Positions 1 to 8,606 of a stretch of DNA of 64,000 bases are shown one piece after another. Source of the stretch: Mesorhizobium sp. CA8 (GTDB lineage: Bacteria; Pseudomonadota; Alphaproteobacteria; Rhizobiales; Rhizobiaceae); contig NZ_JAIUHG010000008.1 of NCBI RefSeq assembly GCF_020164955.1, forward strand, positions 1 to 64,000, read 5' to 3'. The notes below the pieces were generated by a model that saw only the letters and a list, made by a program, of their open reading frames with translations, made no database searches and was not told the origin of the DNA. Position 1 is the stretch's first letter, and each line of letters starts with the position of its first letter. The translations under genes and the position numbers were made by a program.

Positions 1-212
1 CCGACAAGGCGCTCGCCGGCCGTTTCTCCTACATGACCGTCGACATGCGCACCGTCTCGCAGCGCCTTTCGCCGGCGCTCGGACATTTCTTCAACCACCA
101 GACCCACCATCGCGGCCAGGCGCATATGGTGCTCACGGTGCTCGGCCGGCCCTCGGTGCCGCTCGACCTGGCGCTGTTCCAGCGCTCCGAGGAAGGTCGC
201 GCCTACGCCTGA
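1..212 (+). CDS. DinB family protein, C-terminal part
   Basis: The gene enters from the left edge; its first complete codon is at position 3 and it stops with TGA at 210-212. The visible 69 residues contain HFFNHQTHHRGQ followed by MVLTVLGRP. This is the C-terminal histidine helix of the DinB/YfiT metal-dependent four-helix-bundle family, in which such histidines bind a divalent metal. DinB proteins are stress- or damage-associated and often act as thiol transferases or have no known substrate. The N-terminal helices are outside the window, so length and subfamily cannot be judged. Confidence 0.8.
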   Translation, partial: DKALAGRFSYMTVDMRTVSQRLSPALGHFFNHQTHHRGQAHMVLTVLGRPSVPLDLALFQRSEEGRAYA

Positions 213-310
213 GCACAGCATCGTCCGGGCTTTTCCGCGAGCCAATTGTTGATCAAACCAACATCAAGGAACCGGCGATGCGGAAAAATGTGGCAACGAA
301 GGAGAATGCC

Positions 311-1021
311 ATGAATGGTATCGTAGAAAAAATCGCGGGCACAGAAAAAATCGCGGGCACATTGGTCGGCGGCATCGCCATTCTCGCCCTGCCGGCGAAT
401 GCCGCTGGTCTCGACATCGGCTTTGGTATCGGCAACACCGGCGTGACTGCGGGCAGTCCGGGCGGCGCGATCACCGGCGCGGGCTCCTCGATGGGCGGTT
501 CGACCGGTCTCGGCACGGGCTTTGGCAGCAGCATCGGTGGCGTCGGCGTGGGCGGCTCCGGCGGCTTTAACGCCGGCACTACCGGCTCGATCGGCGGCGT
601 CGAGGGCACGACCACCGGCACCTCGTTCGGTGCGACCGGCGTTGTCGGCGGCACCGGCGTAGTGGGCGGCTCCGGCGGCGTCAACGCCGGCACCGCTGGC
701 TCGACCGGCGGCGCCGCAGGCGTGACCACCGGCACCTCGTTCGGTGCGATCGGCGGCGTCGGCGGCATCGGCACGTTGGGCGGCTCCGGCGACTTCAACG
801 CCGGCACTACCGGCTCGATCGGCGCCGCCGCGGGCACGACCACCGGCACCTCGTTCGGTGCGACCAGCGGCGTCGGCGGCACCGGCACGTTGGGCGGCTC
901 TGGCGGCTTCAACGCCGGCATCAGCGGCTCGGCCGCCGGCTCCACCATGGGTTCCGGCAATACCTCGACCGGTGGAATCGGTGGCACCGTGGGTGGTTCG
1001 GGCAGCTCGACCGCCCACTAA
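311..1021 (+). CDS. Secreted glycine-rich tandem-repeat protein, 236 aa
   Basis: The start is ATG 311, with AAGGAG at 299-304; an upstream in-frame ATG at 278 lacks such a site. The N terminus has a hydrophobic stretch ending LALPANA-A, a plausible signal peptide cleaved near residue 31. The rest is almost entirely Gly/Ser/Thr/Ala: three complete 38-residue repeats and the start of a fourth, each containing GGSGGFNAG and TTTGTSFGA. There are no cysteines and no recognisable catalytic domain. The composition suggests an extracellular or surface structural protein, but I recognise no family. A G/C hairpin follows the stop. The function is unknown; exported location is inferred from the leader only. 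Confidence 0.75.
   Translation: MNGIVEKIAGTEKIAGTLVGGIAILALPANAAGLDIGFGIGNTGVTAGSPGGAITGAGSSMGGSTGLGTGFGSSIGGVGVGGSGGFNAGTTGSIGGVEGTTTGTSFGATGVVGGTGVVGGSGGVNAGTAGSTGGAAGVTTGTSFGAIGGVGGIGTLGGSGDFNAGTTGSIGAAAGTTTGTSFGATSGVGGTGTLGGSGGFNAGISGSAAGSTMGSGNTSTGGIGGTVGGSGSSTAH
326..361 (+). repeat. 18-bp perfect tandem duplication in the signal-peptide region
   Basis: Bases 326-343 are repeated exactly at 344-361, giving EKIAGT twice at the N terminus of the glycine-rich protein. The in-frame duplication lengthens the n-region of the leader and looks recent, since the copies are identical. Confidence 0.9.
551..931 (+). repeat. 114-bp in-frame tandem repeats (3 full, 1 partial)
   Basis: Unit starts, each beginning GGCGGCTC, are at 551, 665, 779 and 893, spaced exactly 114 bp (38 codons). 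The fourth unit loses similarity after about 40 bp. Both the bases and the reading frame are conserved, so the array can expand or contract without breaking the gene. Confidence 0.9.
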
Positions 1022-1024
1022 AAG

Positions 1025-1050
1025 GCAGAGCCCGCCATGGGCGGGCCTGC
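1025..1050 (+). terminator. Hairpin after the glycine-rich gene
   Basis: A perfect 7-bp stem GCCCGCC / GGCGGGC (1030-1046) with a 3-nt loop lies just after the stop codon, extended by GCAG/CTGC-type pairing. There is no clear T-run, so rho-independent termination is only possible. Confidence 0.45.
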
Positions 1051-1403
1051 CGGTTGCTTCGCGTCATCGCTGCGCGCACCGAGCTTGCATTGAAGCCGAT
1101 ATTGTTCTCCCGCTGGACAATCGACCGATTGCAGCGGGGCAATACCAACGGCTCAACGGGGAGTGTCGAACCGGCTGTGAGGCTCTGCGGCACTCCTACC
1201 GCGTTGCCGTCTGCGACCGGCGGTGCGCTGACGAGGACCTCCGGCCAGTCGGAGAGCCTGCCACCTCCCCGGTGCGTTTTCTGCTTGCCCACCACCGCGG
1301 GCGGTGCGGACGGCGTGTTAACCACATTTGCATCGAAGCTAATATTTTAGGACTTCTTTTGCGCTCGCGCTCCACAATAAGCCAGTGCAGTAGGAGCAAT
1401 GAA
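1051..1403. other. Intergenic, no gene recognised
   Basis: Open frames here show no recognisable protein. Two short stretches resemble each other weakly (around 1085-1140 and 1330-1400, both starting with a GCAT(T/C)GAAGC-like sequence), possibly an old duplication of the leader in front of the diguanylate cyclase gene. Confidence 0.4.
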
Positions 1404-2189
1404 ATGCGCATCGATTTGTCCCCGACAAGTTGGGGCAGGGTCGTGGTGGTCACCGCCGCCGGTACCGCCTTTTTCATTGCCGCCGCCTTCTTCGTCGATT
1501 CCTTCAATTTTCCCTCGCTGTCGCCGCAGGCGCTGCTTTGGGCGCAACTCACCGATCTTTTCCTGCCGCTTATCCTTGGCGGCTCCTTCCTGTTCTTCCT
1601 GATGTGGAAGATGCGCCAGCTGGCCATCACGCAGAAGGAACTCGGCGTCATTGCCGCGACCGACAGCCTGACGGCGGTTTTCAACCGCGGCGCCTTCTCG
1701 ATGCTGGTCGAGGCATATCTCGAGCGGGCGCGCGGCCAAACGGTCGCCGACACCGGCGCGCTGCTGATCGTCGATGCCGACCACTTCAAATCGATCAACG
1801 ACCGCCTCGGTCACGATTGCGGCGACCAGGCGCTCAGGTTGATCGCCGCGACGATCAAAGGGCAACTGCACGGCGCCGACATTGTCGGACGCATCGGCGG
1901 CGAGGAGTTCGCGGTCTTCCTGCCCGGCGCCGACGCCGCACGCTCCTTTCTGGTCGCCGAATCCATCAGGCGCCGCATCCGCGAGGCCGAGTTTGCACCC
2001 GGCGGGCGGCCCTGGCCGCTTTCTGTGAGCATCGGCGGCACCGCCTTCAGCGGCCCGACCACCTACCATGACATGTTCCAGGTCGCCGACCGCCATCTCT
2101 ACAAGGCCAAGTCAAATGGCCGCGACCAGGTGAGCTTCGAAATCCCGCGCGGCACGCCGGCGGGCGACGCGTCTGGCACGGTCCACTAA
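1404..2189 (+). CDS. Membrane-anchored diguanylate cyclase (GGDEF), 261 aa
   Basis: The start is ATG 1404, preceded by TAGGAG at 1391-1396. Two hydrophobic segments (about residues 10-30 and 45-65) anchor the protein, followed by one GGDEF domain. The active-site loop is GGEEF at residues 165-169, and the metal/substrate segments IVDADHFKSIND and LGHDCGD are present, so c-di-GMP synthesis from GTP is predicted. The usual RxxD allosteric I-site before the loop reads HGAD, so product inhibition through that site is unlikely. There is no separate sensory domain; any signal would be sensed by the membrane part or a partner. Confidence 0.9.
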   Translation: MRIDLSPTSWGRVVVVTAAGTAFFIAAAFFVDSFNFPSLSPQALLWAQLTDLFLPLILGGSFLFFLMWKMRQLAITQKELGVIAATDSLTAVFNRGAFSMLVEAYLERARGQTVADTGALLIVDADHFKSINDRLGHDCGDQALRLIAATIKGQLHGADIVGRIGGEEFAVFLPGADAARSFLVAESIRRRIREAEFAPGGRPWPLSVSIGGTAFSGPTTYHDMFQVADRHLYKAKSNGRDQVSFEIPRGTPAGDASGTVH

Positions 2190-2279
2190 TTCAATTGCAT
2201 CATGCTCTGGCCGGCAACGGTCCGTTCATCCTTTGGCGGCTAGTGTCGGAGACTGGCCTCAGCCGATCCGCGAGCGACC

Positions 2280-3092
2280 GTGTTCGATCTCATCGACTAC
2301 AAGGCGGTGCTGGTCATCGCCCTCATCTTCATTCCGCTCGAGCAGCTCCTGCCGCTGCATGCCGAGCAATCGGCTACGCGCCGGCATTGGCTGAACGACG
2401 TCTTCTATCTGCTCTTCAACGGCATCGTCATCAAGTTCGGCCTGTTGCTGGTGATCGGCGCTGCGATGCTGGTGGTCCCGCGCGTCGTTCCCGAGGCGCT
2501 TCCCGCCGCCCTCCAGTCACAGCCTTTATGGCTGCAGGTGATCGAGGCCTTGATCATCGCCGATATAGGCTTCTACCTTGCCCATCGCGCCTTTCACGCG
2601 GTGCCGTTCCTGTGGCGTTTTCACGCTATCCATCACTCGATCGAGGAGATGGATTGGCTGGCAGCCCACCGCGTGCACCCGGTGGACCAGATCCTGACCA
2701 AGTCGGCTTCGTTCTTGCCGCTCTTCGCGCTGGGTTTTTCAGGCGAGGCGCTTCTCATCTATGTGCTGATCTATCATTGGCAGTCGGTGTTCATCCACGC
2801 CAACACCCGCATCAAGTTCGGGCCGCTGAGATGGCTGATTGCCTCGCCGCAGTTTCATCACTGGCATCATGCCAACGAACGCCAGGCCTATGACAGGAAT
2901 TTCGCCGCCCAGTTGTCCGTCCTCGACATGATCGGCACCTTGTTCATGCCGCAACATATGCCGGAAAAATACGGTGTCGACGAGCCGGTGCCGCAGCTCT
3001 ATCACCAGCAGCTCGTCTATCCCTTCGTGACCGCGGCTGGGCCGGCCGCGCCGATCGCCGAAGCTTCGCCGGCGGCCGCCAAGCCGGAATAA
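2280..3092 (+). CDS. Sterol desaturase / fatty acid hydroxylase family protein, 270 aa
   Basis: This is a di-iron membrane oxygenase-like protein. The three histidine clusters of the family are present: HRAFH (102-106), HAIHH (115-119) and HHWHH (193-197), embedded in several hydrophobic segments. Such enzymes hydroxylate or desaturate lipid substrates; the substrate here is not evident. GTG 2280 is the start that keeps the first membrane helix; no strong ribosome site is visible. The C-terminal 25 residues are Ala/Pro-rich and probably disordered. The gene follows the diguanylate cyclase by 90 bp on the same strand with no terminator seen. Confidence 0.85.
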   Translation: MFDLIDYKAVLVIALIFIPLEQLLPLHAEQSATRRHWLNDVFYLLFNGIVIKFGLLLVIGAAMLVVPRVVPEALPAALQSQPLWLQVIEALIIADIGFYLAHRAFHAVPFLWRFHAIHHSIEEMDWLAAHRVHPVDQILTKSASFLPLFALGFSGEALLIYVLIYHWQSVFIHANTRIKFGPLRWLIASPQFHHWHHANERQAYDRNFAAQLSVLDMIGTLFMPQHMPEKYGVDEPVPQLYHQQLVYPFVTAAGPAAPIAEASPAAAKPE

Positions 3093-3178
3093 CGGCGCGG
3101 AAATGCCCGCCTCGGTGAACTGACCTGCGGGGGTCGGTTCATAAGTGGCAGGACTCCCGAAAGGGTAGTACCTTGTTG

Positions 3179-3481
3179 TCAGGCTGCGAAGCCGCCACAG
3201 CCGCGCGCCACCGGCTTGACCGAGACGATCGGCGGCTCCGAAGGCCAGAGCACGCCGGCCGTCACCGCGAAGGTGATCAGCGCATCGCGCGCGGCCTCGA
3301 CCGAGATTTCTCCACTCCGCGCGGCCTCGCAGGCCTTCACCGCGGCGCCGTAGCTGAGGCGCCGGCGCGAGGGCGGAAACTCGGTCAGGAAGTCATGCAT
3401 GTCGAACAGCGAGGCGATCATGCGCTTGTGGCCGGCGCCGACGCTGAGGGCGACCGGGGTGAAGAACGTCCTGTCGTGCAT
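3179..3481 (-). CDS. DUF982 domain protein, 100 aa
   Basis: DUF982 is a short rhizobial family of unknown role. The core LSYGAAVKACEAA...AARDALITFAVTAGVL matches its typical second half. I place the start at ATG 3481 (MHDRTFF), giving the usual length; the frame stays open upstream but that part is atypical. Two more members lie at about 42.1 and 43.1 kb, so the family is multicopy here. There is no operon partner: it is convergent with the hydroxylase gene and downstream of the helicase gene. Confidence 0.7.
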   Translation of the reverse strand: MHDRTFFTPVALSVGAGHKRMIASLFDMHDFLTEFPPSRRRLSYGAAVKACEAARSGEISVEAARDALITFAVTAGVLWPSEPPIVSVKPVARGCGGFAA

Positions 3482-3701
3482 TCGGACCTCGTCTGTTGGC
3501 TGCGGAGGCGGCGGGCCTCCGGTCTGGGGAAGGACGCCACACAACGCGGCTTGCGACCGGAAGTTCCGCGCATGCGGATTTTTCCGCATTGGACTTGATC
3601 CCTCGCCTGAACCAAAGGCTTCAACGCCTGGAGTTGGAGCAGCCAAGCGACTCTAGCGAACGCCGAGCGGCCCTGGTGGTCGGCTGGAGAGGCCAGGCAG
3701 C

Positions 3702-5783
3702 CTATTTCCACATGCCGCGCATGCGGGCGCCGAGATCGACCTTGACGCCCGGCTTCTGGCGCGGGTCGTCCTTGAGCGCCGCGCTTGCCCAGGACGATTG
3801 TTCGAAAGCCGAAAGCATCGAGGCCGGGATGAAGCGGGTGCGCGAGGCATAGACATGGCGGTCGCCGCGCGCCGCCTGGTTGTGCGGATAAAAACGCTGC
3901 GGCACCACCAGATGCAGGCTGTCCTTGGCCCTGGTCATCGCGACATAGAGCAGGCGCCGCTCCTCCTCAATGTCCTCCTTGGTGCCGACGCCGAGATCGG
4001 CCGGGATGCAGCCGTCTACCGTGTTGAGCACGAAGACGTTCTTCCATTCCTGGCCCTTCGCCGAATGGATGGTCGACAGGATGAGGTAATCCTCGTCGCG
4101 ATGCGGCGGCCCGGCCTGGTTGCTTGTGGCGTCGGGCGGATCGAGGGTGAGCTCGGTCAGGAAGCGCTCTCGCGACGGATAGGTCGATGCGATCTGCTCG
4201 AGCTGCAGGAGGTCGGCGCGTCGCGTGATCGCGTCCTCATGGATACGCTCCATATGAGGCTCGTACCAGAGCCTGATCCGTTCCAGATCGGCCGGCCATT
4301 TGGCGCCCGCGCGCAGCCCGCTATAGATGTCGAGGAAGACCGGCCAATCCTGCGCGGCGCGCTGCGGCGGCCGGAAGCGGGCAAGGCCCAGCGTTTCGTC
4401 GAGCGACGTCGTCATGGCGTCCACGATCTGCGAGGCGGCGGAGGGGCCGATGCCCGGCATGAGTTGCAGCACGCGGAAACCGGCGACACGGTCGCGCGGG
4501 TTCTCGGCGAAGCGCAGCATGGCCAGCATGTCCTTCACATGCGCGGCGTCGAGGAATTTCAAGCCGCCGAACTTGACGAAGGGGATGTTGCGGCGCGTCA
4601 GCTCCACCTCCAGCGGTCCGCTGTGGCTCGAGGTGCGAAACAGCACCGCCTGCGCCTTCAGCGCTGTGCCGGCCTCGCGTTCGGCCAGGATCGCCTGGCA
4701 GACATAATTGGCTTGCTCGGCCTCGTCGCGCACGCTGACCAACTGCGGCTTGTGCGAAGACTGGCGCTCGGTCCACAGATTCTTGGTGAAGCGCTCGCTG
4801 GCTTCGCCGATCACCTTGTTGGCGGCGGCCAGAATCGTCACGGTCGAGCGGTAATTGCGCTCCAGCATGACGATCTCGGCGGGCTTTGCGAATTGTTTCG
4901 GGAAATCAAGGATGTTGCGCACTTCCGCGGCGCGGAAGGAATAGATCGACTGCGCGTCGTCGCCCACTACGGTCAGCCCGGCGCCGTCGGGCTTCAGCGC
5001 CAGCAGGATCGAGGCCTGCAGCCGGTTGGTGTCCTGGTACTCGTCGACCAGCACGTGGTCGAAGCGGGAACCGAGATGCGCGGCGATCTCGGGCTCGGCC
5101 GCCATCTGCGCCCAGTAGAGCAGCAGGTCGTCGTAATCGAGCACGTTCTGCGCCTGCTTGGCCTCGACGTAAGCCGCGAACAGCTCCTTCAGCTGGTCCG
5201 CCCATGCCGCGCACCAGGGGAAGGCGGAGCCCAGCACTTCACCCAGCGGCGCCTGCGCATTCACCGCCCGCGAATAAATCTGCAGGCAGGCGCTCTTCGT
5301 CGGGAAACGGCTTTCGGTCTTCGAGAATCCCAGCTCGTGCCGGGCAAGGTTCATCAGGTCGGCGGAATCCTCGCGATCATGGATGGTGAAGGCGGGATCG
5401 AGGCCGATCTGCTCGGCATAGTCGCGCAGCAGTCGCGCGCCGATGCCATGAAACGTGCCGGCCCAGGCCAGCGCGTCGGCGATGATTGCCGCGTCGCGGC
5501 CCAGCACCTCGCCGGCAATGCGCTCGACGCGCTTGGCCATTTCGGCGGCGGCGCGGCGTGAGAAGGTCATCAACAGGATGCGGCGCGGATCGGCGCCCTT
5601 GACGACGAGATGGGCGACGCGATGCGCCAGCGTGTTGGTCTTGCCGGACCCTGCGCCGGCGATCACCAGCAGCGGCGCCGCCACCTTGCCGTCGCCATGC
5701 ACCACCGCCAGCCGCTGCTCGTCGTTCAGCCGGCCAAGATAGGCGGGCGTCTCGAAGGACGAATCACGGGCGGCGATGTTCAT
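3702..5783 (-). CDS. UvrD/PcrA-type superfamily 1 DNA helicase, 693 aa
   Basis: This is an ATP-dependent 3'-5' helicase. Visible motifs: Walker A GAGSGKT (43-49), motif Ia TFSRRAAAEM, Walker B DEYQDTN (247-253), motif III VGDDAQSIYSFRAA (273-286), motif IV LERNYRST (307-314), motif V TIHSAKGQEW and motif VI EERRLLYVAMTRAK. The length is close to UvrD/Rep (about 670-720 aa) and there is no nuclease domain, so this is not AddA. It probably acts in repair or replication restart; alphaproteobacteria often carry several such paralogues beside the main UvrD. Long open frames on the opposite strand are codon-bias shadows. Confidence 0.93.
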   Translation of the reverse strand: MNIAARDSSFETPAYLGRLNDEQRLAVVHGDGKVAAPLLVIAGAGSGKTNTLAHRVAHLVVKGADPRRILLMTFSRRAAAEMAKRVERIAGEVLGRDAAIIADALAWAGTFHGIGARLLRDYAEQIGLDPAFTIHDREDSADLMNLARHELGFSKTESRFPTKSACLQIYSRAVNAQAPLGEVLGSAFPWCAAWADQLKELFAAYVEAKQAQNVLDYDDLLLYWAQMAAEPEIAAHLGSRFDHVLVDEYQDTNRLQASILLALKPDGAGLTVVGDDAQSIYSFRAAEVRNILDFPKQFAKPAEIVMLERNYRSTVTILAAANKVIGEASERFTKNLWTERQSSHKPQLVSVRDEAEQANYVCQAILAEREAGTALKAQAVLFRTSSHSGPLEVELTRRNIPFVKFGGLKFLDAAHVKDMLAMLRFAENPRDRVAGFRVLQLMPGIGPSAASQIVDAMTTSLDETLGLARFRPPQRAAQDWPVFLDIYSGLRAGAKWPADLERIRLWYEPHMERIHEDAITRRADLLQLEQIASTYPSRERFLTELTLDPPDATSNQAGPPHRDEDYLILSTIHSAKGQEWKNVFVLNTVDGCIPADLGVGTKEDIEEERRLLYVAMTRAKDSLHLVVPQRFYPHNQAARGDRHVYASRTRFIPASMLSAFEQSSWASAALKDDPRQKPGVKVDLGARMRGMWK

Positions 5784-5821
5784 CGCCCATCAAGCATCGT
5801 TTCCCCTTTGTTCGCAATAAT

Positions 5822-5880
5822 TTCCTCGCGCCGCGCGAGCGGGGAGAGGTGGCCGCGAAGCGGCCGAGAGGGGCTGCGCC
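5822..5880. repeat. Dispersed palindromic intergenic repeat, copy A
   Basis: The sequence contains GGGGAGAGGTGGCCGCGAAG followed by CGGCCGAGAGGGG, with an internal GGCCGC/GCGGCC-type stem. The same element type (GGGGAGAGGTGG plus GCGAAGC-like loop plus GAGAGGGG) recurs near 55.5 kb, and related forms near 14.7 and 28.6 kb. It resembles the rhizobial palindromic intergenic elements found between genes. Confidence 0.65.
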
Positions 5881-5946
5881 GGCATCCACGATTCATCGGA
5901 AGGGGCTATATTCATCGGAAGCGGCTATTCCCACCCGAAACAGCCG

Positions 5947-6114
5947 TTACCGCTTCGGCTCGACTCCCATCGCGGCCGACTGCCGCCGCAGCCTGCGCCT
6001 TTCGTCGCCCGGCATATCCAGCGGCGCGACGTTTCCAGGCACCTCGTCGATGATCCTCACGGCAACGCGATAGGCGGTGTAGGCAAAAAGGCCGGCAAGC
6101 AGAAGGCGGACCAT
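5947..6114 (-). CDS. Small single-pass membrane protein, 55 aa
   Basis: ATG 6114 is preceded on its strand by GAGGAA 6 nt upstream, and the gene stops with TAA at 5947-5949. The N terminus MVRLLLAGLFAYTAYRVAV is one hydrophobic helix, followed by a charged, Arg-rich tail ending GVEPKR. Good ribosome site, coding-like codon use and the membrane segment make it credible. No family recognised. It is divergent from the lipoprotein gene at 6252, sharing a 137-bp control region. Confidence 0.6.
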   Translation of the reverse strand: MVRLLLAGLFAYTAYRVAVRIIDEVPGNVAPLDMPGDERRRLRRQSAAMGVEPKR

Positions 6115-6251
6115 GTTCAGTTCCTCGTTGCGTTCGATTGGCTCGGGATTTCAACCGGACTCGGGGTCAGTTGGTTCCCGCCGGTCCACGCAACCAAACC
6201 GCCACCGCCTCGTTTGCCCCTCATGAAAGCGGCGAACGAGAGGAGGTCGTC

Positions 6252-6434
6252 ATGAAGAAACGTCCTGTACTGCTGGCTCTTGCGGCAGGGCTCGCGCTCG
6301 CCGCCTGCGACAACAATGTGCAGCCCACCAAGGCGCCGAGCAATGAGGTCAACCAGAACCCTCAGGTCGATAAAAACCCGGTGCCGAAATCGACCACCGG
6401 CGGAGACCAGCCGGGCACGCCGCCGAAGCAATAG
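6252..6434 (+). CDS. Small lipoprotein, 60 aa
   Basis: AGGAGG at 6241-6246 lies 5 nt before ATG 6252. The sequence MKKRPVLLALAAGLALAAC is a lipoprotein signal peptide with lipobox LAAC, so Cys19 would be lipidated. The mature 42 residues are Asn/Pro/Lys/Thr-rich (NNVQPTKAPSNEVNQNP...) and probably disordered, with no domain. It is likely anchored in the outer or inner membrane. The role is unknown. Confidence 0.8.
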   Translation: MKKRPVLLALAAGLALAACDNNVQPTKAPSNEVNQNPQVDKNPVPKSTTGGDQPGTPPKQ

Positions 6435-6690
6435 CGCCAAGGCCGGCCTGCCAAGATTATCGTCGAAACGAAGAAGGCCGGCGCTGCTTGGGAGGAAGCT
6501 GGGTAGCGCCGGCCAAGCGGGAAAATCAGGCCCGCCGCACAATCCAACATAGCTGAGTCTCGACATCGCGTCATGGCGTGATCGCGCTAGCCGGCTATAG
6601 AGCCACCGGAAATCACGAAATTCGGCAGGGCCAGCCATTGCGAGGGCCGCCGAAGGTTCGCTCAAGTGAGCATTTGTGGAAGCGTGCTCT

Positions 6691-7659
6691 TCACGCCATC
6701 GCCACGCGCCGCACCGGCACGTTGGCGATCTCGATGTCCAACTGGCGCTGCGTCAGCGCCGCTTCGGCCATGATCCACCGCTTGAACAGCTCGACCTTGC
6801 GGGCCCCGAGGGCCTTGATAGGGCTGACGAAATACCAGCCCGCCGTGTTGGGCTGGTGGACCGCGAAGGGCGCCACCAGCCGTTCGGCGCGGATGTCGCT
6901 TGCCATATAAGCGCGGTTGGCGACGGCAAAGCCCATGCCGGCATTGGCCGCTTCGTAGGACATCATGCAGCTATCGAAATAGACGCTCCTCGTTTCGCCA
7001 AGCACGAAGCTCGCGCCGGCAAAGCCCAGCCACGACTGCCAGTTCTGCGTGCACGTGTCGGAGTGCAGCAGCGTGAAGTAGCGCAGGTCCTCCGGCACCA
7101 CCTTCGACAGCGGTTTGTCGCCCAGCACCTCGTGGAAGAGCTTGCGGCTGCACACCGGCGTCAGATCTTCCTTGAACAGCAGCTCCGACGTGAGACCGGG
7201 GAAATTGCCGTCGCCATAACGGATTTCGAGGTCGTATTCGGAAATCGAGAATTCATGCGTGGCGTAAGAGGTCGACACCCGCATCTCGATGTCGGGATAT
7301 TGATGCTGGAAGGCCGAAAGCCGCGGAAACAACCAGCGCGCCGCGAAGGTCGGCAGCACGCAGATCCGCAGTACATGCGCCTGCGACTGGCCGGTTGCCT
7401 CCATGCTGGCCGCCACGATGCGCTCCAGCGCCTCGCGCACGCGCGCCACATAGGTCTCGCCCTCCGGCGTCAGCGACACCGCATTGCCGCCGCGCTCGAA
7501 GATCTTGAAGCGCAGCTGATCCTCCAGGCTCTTCACGCGCTGGCTGACGGCGGAAGCGGTGATGAACTGCTCTTCGCCGGCGCGCGTGAAATTCCTGTGT
7601 CTCGCGGCGCTCTCCACGATTTTCAGCGAATTGAGGTTGACCTGACTGAGCAGACGCAC
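6691..7659 (-). CDS. LysR-family transcriptional regulator (GcvA-like), 322 aa
   Basis: The N-terminal helix-turn-helix is at about residues 8-65 (LNSLKIVESAARHRNFTRAG...TASAVSQRVKSLE), followed by a periplasmic-binding-protein-like effector domain with TFAARWLFPRLSAFQHQYPDI, typical of GcvA-type members. It is transcribed divergently from the oxygenase-like/EamA pair, starting 113 bp away. By LysR convention it probably controls that pair from the shared region, responding to an unidentified small molecule. Confidence 0.9.
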   Translation of the reverse strand: MRLLSQVNLNSLKIVESAARHRNFTRAGEEQFITASAVSQRVKSLEDQLRFKIFERGGNAVSLTPEGETYVARVREALERIVAASMEATGQSQAHVLRICVLPTFAARWLFPRLSAFQHQYPDIEMRVSTSYATHEFSISEYDLEIRYGDGNFPGLTSELLFKEDLTPVCSRKLFHEVLGDKPLSKVVPEDLRYFTLLHSDTCTQNWQSWLGFAGASFVLGETRSVYFDSCMMSYEAANAGMGFAVANRAYMASDIRAERLVAPFAVHQPNTAGWYFVSPIKALGARKVELFKRWIMAEAALTQRQLDIEIANVPVRRVAMA

Positions 7660-7772
7660 GGGGTTTTTCGACCTTAAGCTGGGCTTACGCTACCACCAGC
7701 ATTCCTAAATTTACAGGGGTAGGCGTTTAAATGACTGTTAACCAAGTGTTGCCCCCATCTGGAGAAAATAGA

Positions 7773-8606
7773 ATGAACGCCCATACAATTCCCGAACTGC
7801 GCTGTGCAATGAGCCGCGAGGCCATCATTGGTCACGAGACCTCCTGGAAAGTGTCGGGTTTCGGCGTTGCCCAGTATCGTCACGGTTACGACCCGGCTCT
7901 GCTTGCCGCCATCGAAGAAGCGGCCCTGAAGTTGAAGGCCAGCCATGCCGTGCACAAGCACCTCGACCTCACCTTCATCACCGGGGCCGATCGCTATATT
8001 CCGGAGATCAAGGAACTCCTGCACGACAAGCTGCGCCTGGAAGGGCTGTCCGACATGATGGGCACCAAGCTCGAGCCGTATCCGCTGTCGATCGTCGGCT
8101 CGACCGTCACTTTCATGAACCCCAGGGACGGCGCGGTCGAATGGCATTGCGACGGCGTTCCGGTGACGGAGCTCATTCCGCTGTCGATCAGCGATCCGCT
8201 CATCGGCGGTCATCTTGAAATCTACTGCGACGATTCCGAGACCGGCCGCTCGATCCTCGAATCCGGCCGCGAGTTGCCGCGCAACAAAATCATGCGCATC
8301 GATCACAAGATGAACTACGCCACGCTCGGCCAGTTCCTCGGCGTGCTCCACCGCACCGCGCCGATCCAGCTCGGCGATCGCGTCACGCTGGTGCTCAATC
8401 AGCGCTCGGCGATCAAACCCTATGTCGACGACAACCGCATGTTCTATCTTGCCGCCGACAACGACCATGACCGTGCCTGGGTGAACGAGTTGGCCGAGGA
8501 TGTCTGGACCAACCAGCTGCCCGCCTACCGCCGCCATGCCGAGGAGCATCCTGTGCCGCAGCCGACGGCGGAAGCGGTTTCCGGCGGGGCGAGGGAGTCT
8601 TGGTAA
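7773..8606 (+). CDS. Putative Fe(II)/2-oxoglutarate-type oxygenase, 277 aa
   Basis: I choose ATG 7773 because GGAG at 7761-7764 sits 8 nt upstream; an earlier ATG at 7731 has no such site. WHCDG (H125, D127) and a later LHRTAPIQLGDR (H193, R203) fit the HxD...H-x(9)-R facial triad and 2OG-binding arginine of Fe(II)/2OG dioxygenases on a cupin barrel. I cannot name the subfamily. The gene overlaps the downstream EamA exporter by one base and is divergent from a LysR gene. This arrangement suggests modification of an amino acid or metabolite that is then exported, but the substrate is inference. Confidence 0.55.
   Translation: MNAHTIPELRCAMSREAIIGHETSWKVSGFGVAQYRHGYDPALLAAIEEAALKLKASHAVHKHLDLTFITGADRYIPEIKELLHDKLRLEGLSDMMGTKLEPYPLSIVGSTVTFMNPRDGAVEWHCDGVPVTELIPLSISDPLIGGHLEIYCDDSETGRSILESGRELPRNKIMRIDHKMNYATLGQFLGVLHRTAPIQLGDRVTLVLNQRSAIKPYVDDNRMFYLAADNDHDRAWVNELAEDVWTNQLPAYRRHAEEHPVPQPTAEAVSGGARESW

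Noticed and set aside
551..931. Possible CRISPR or VNTR array
   Set aside because: The unit is 114 bp with no spacers and is in-frame within a coding region, so it is protein repeat DNA.
203..1018. Long minus-strand open frames (271 and 244 aa) opposite the glycine-rich gene
   Set aside because: They mirror the repetitive plus-strand gene; their composition (Ala/Gly/Arg or Pro/Val) is the shadow of the repeat. No ribosome site fits.
3798..5561. 587-aa plus-strand frame opposite the helicase
   Set aside because: Antisense to a gene with all helicase motifs; the frame is a GC-bias shadow.
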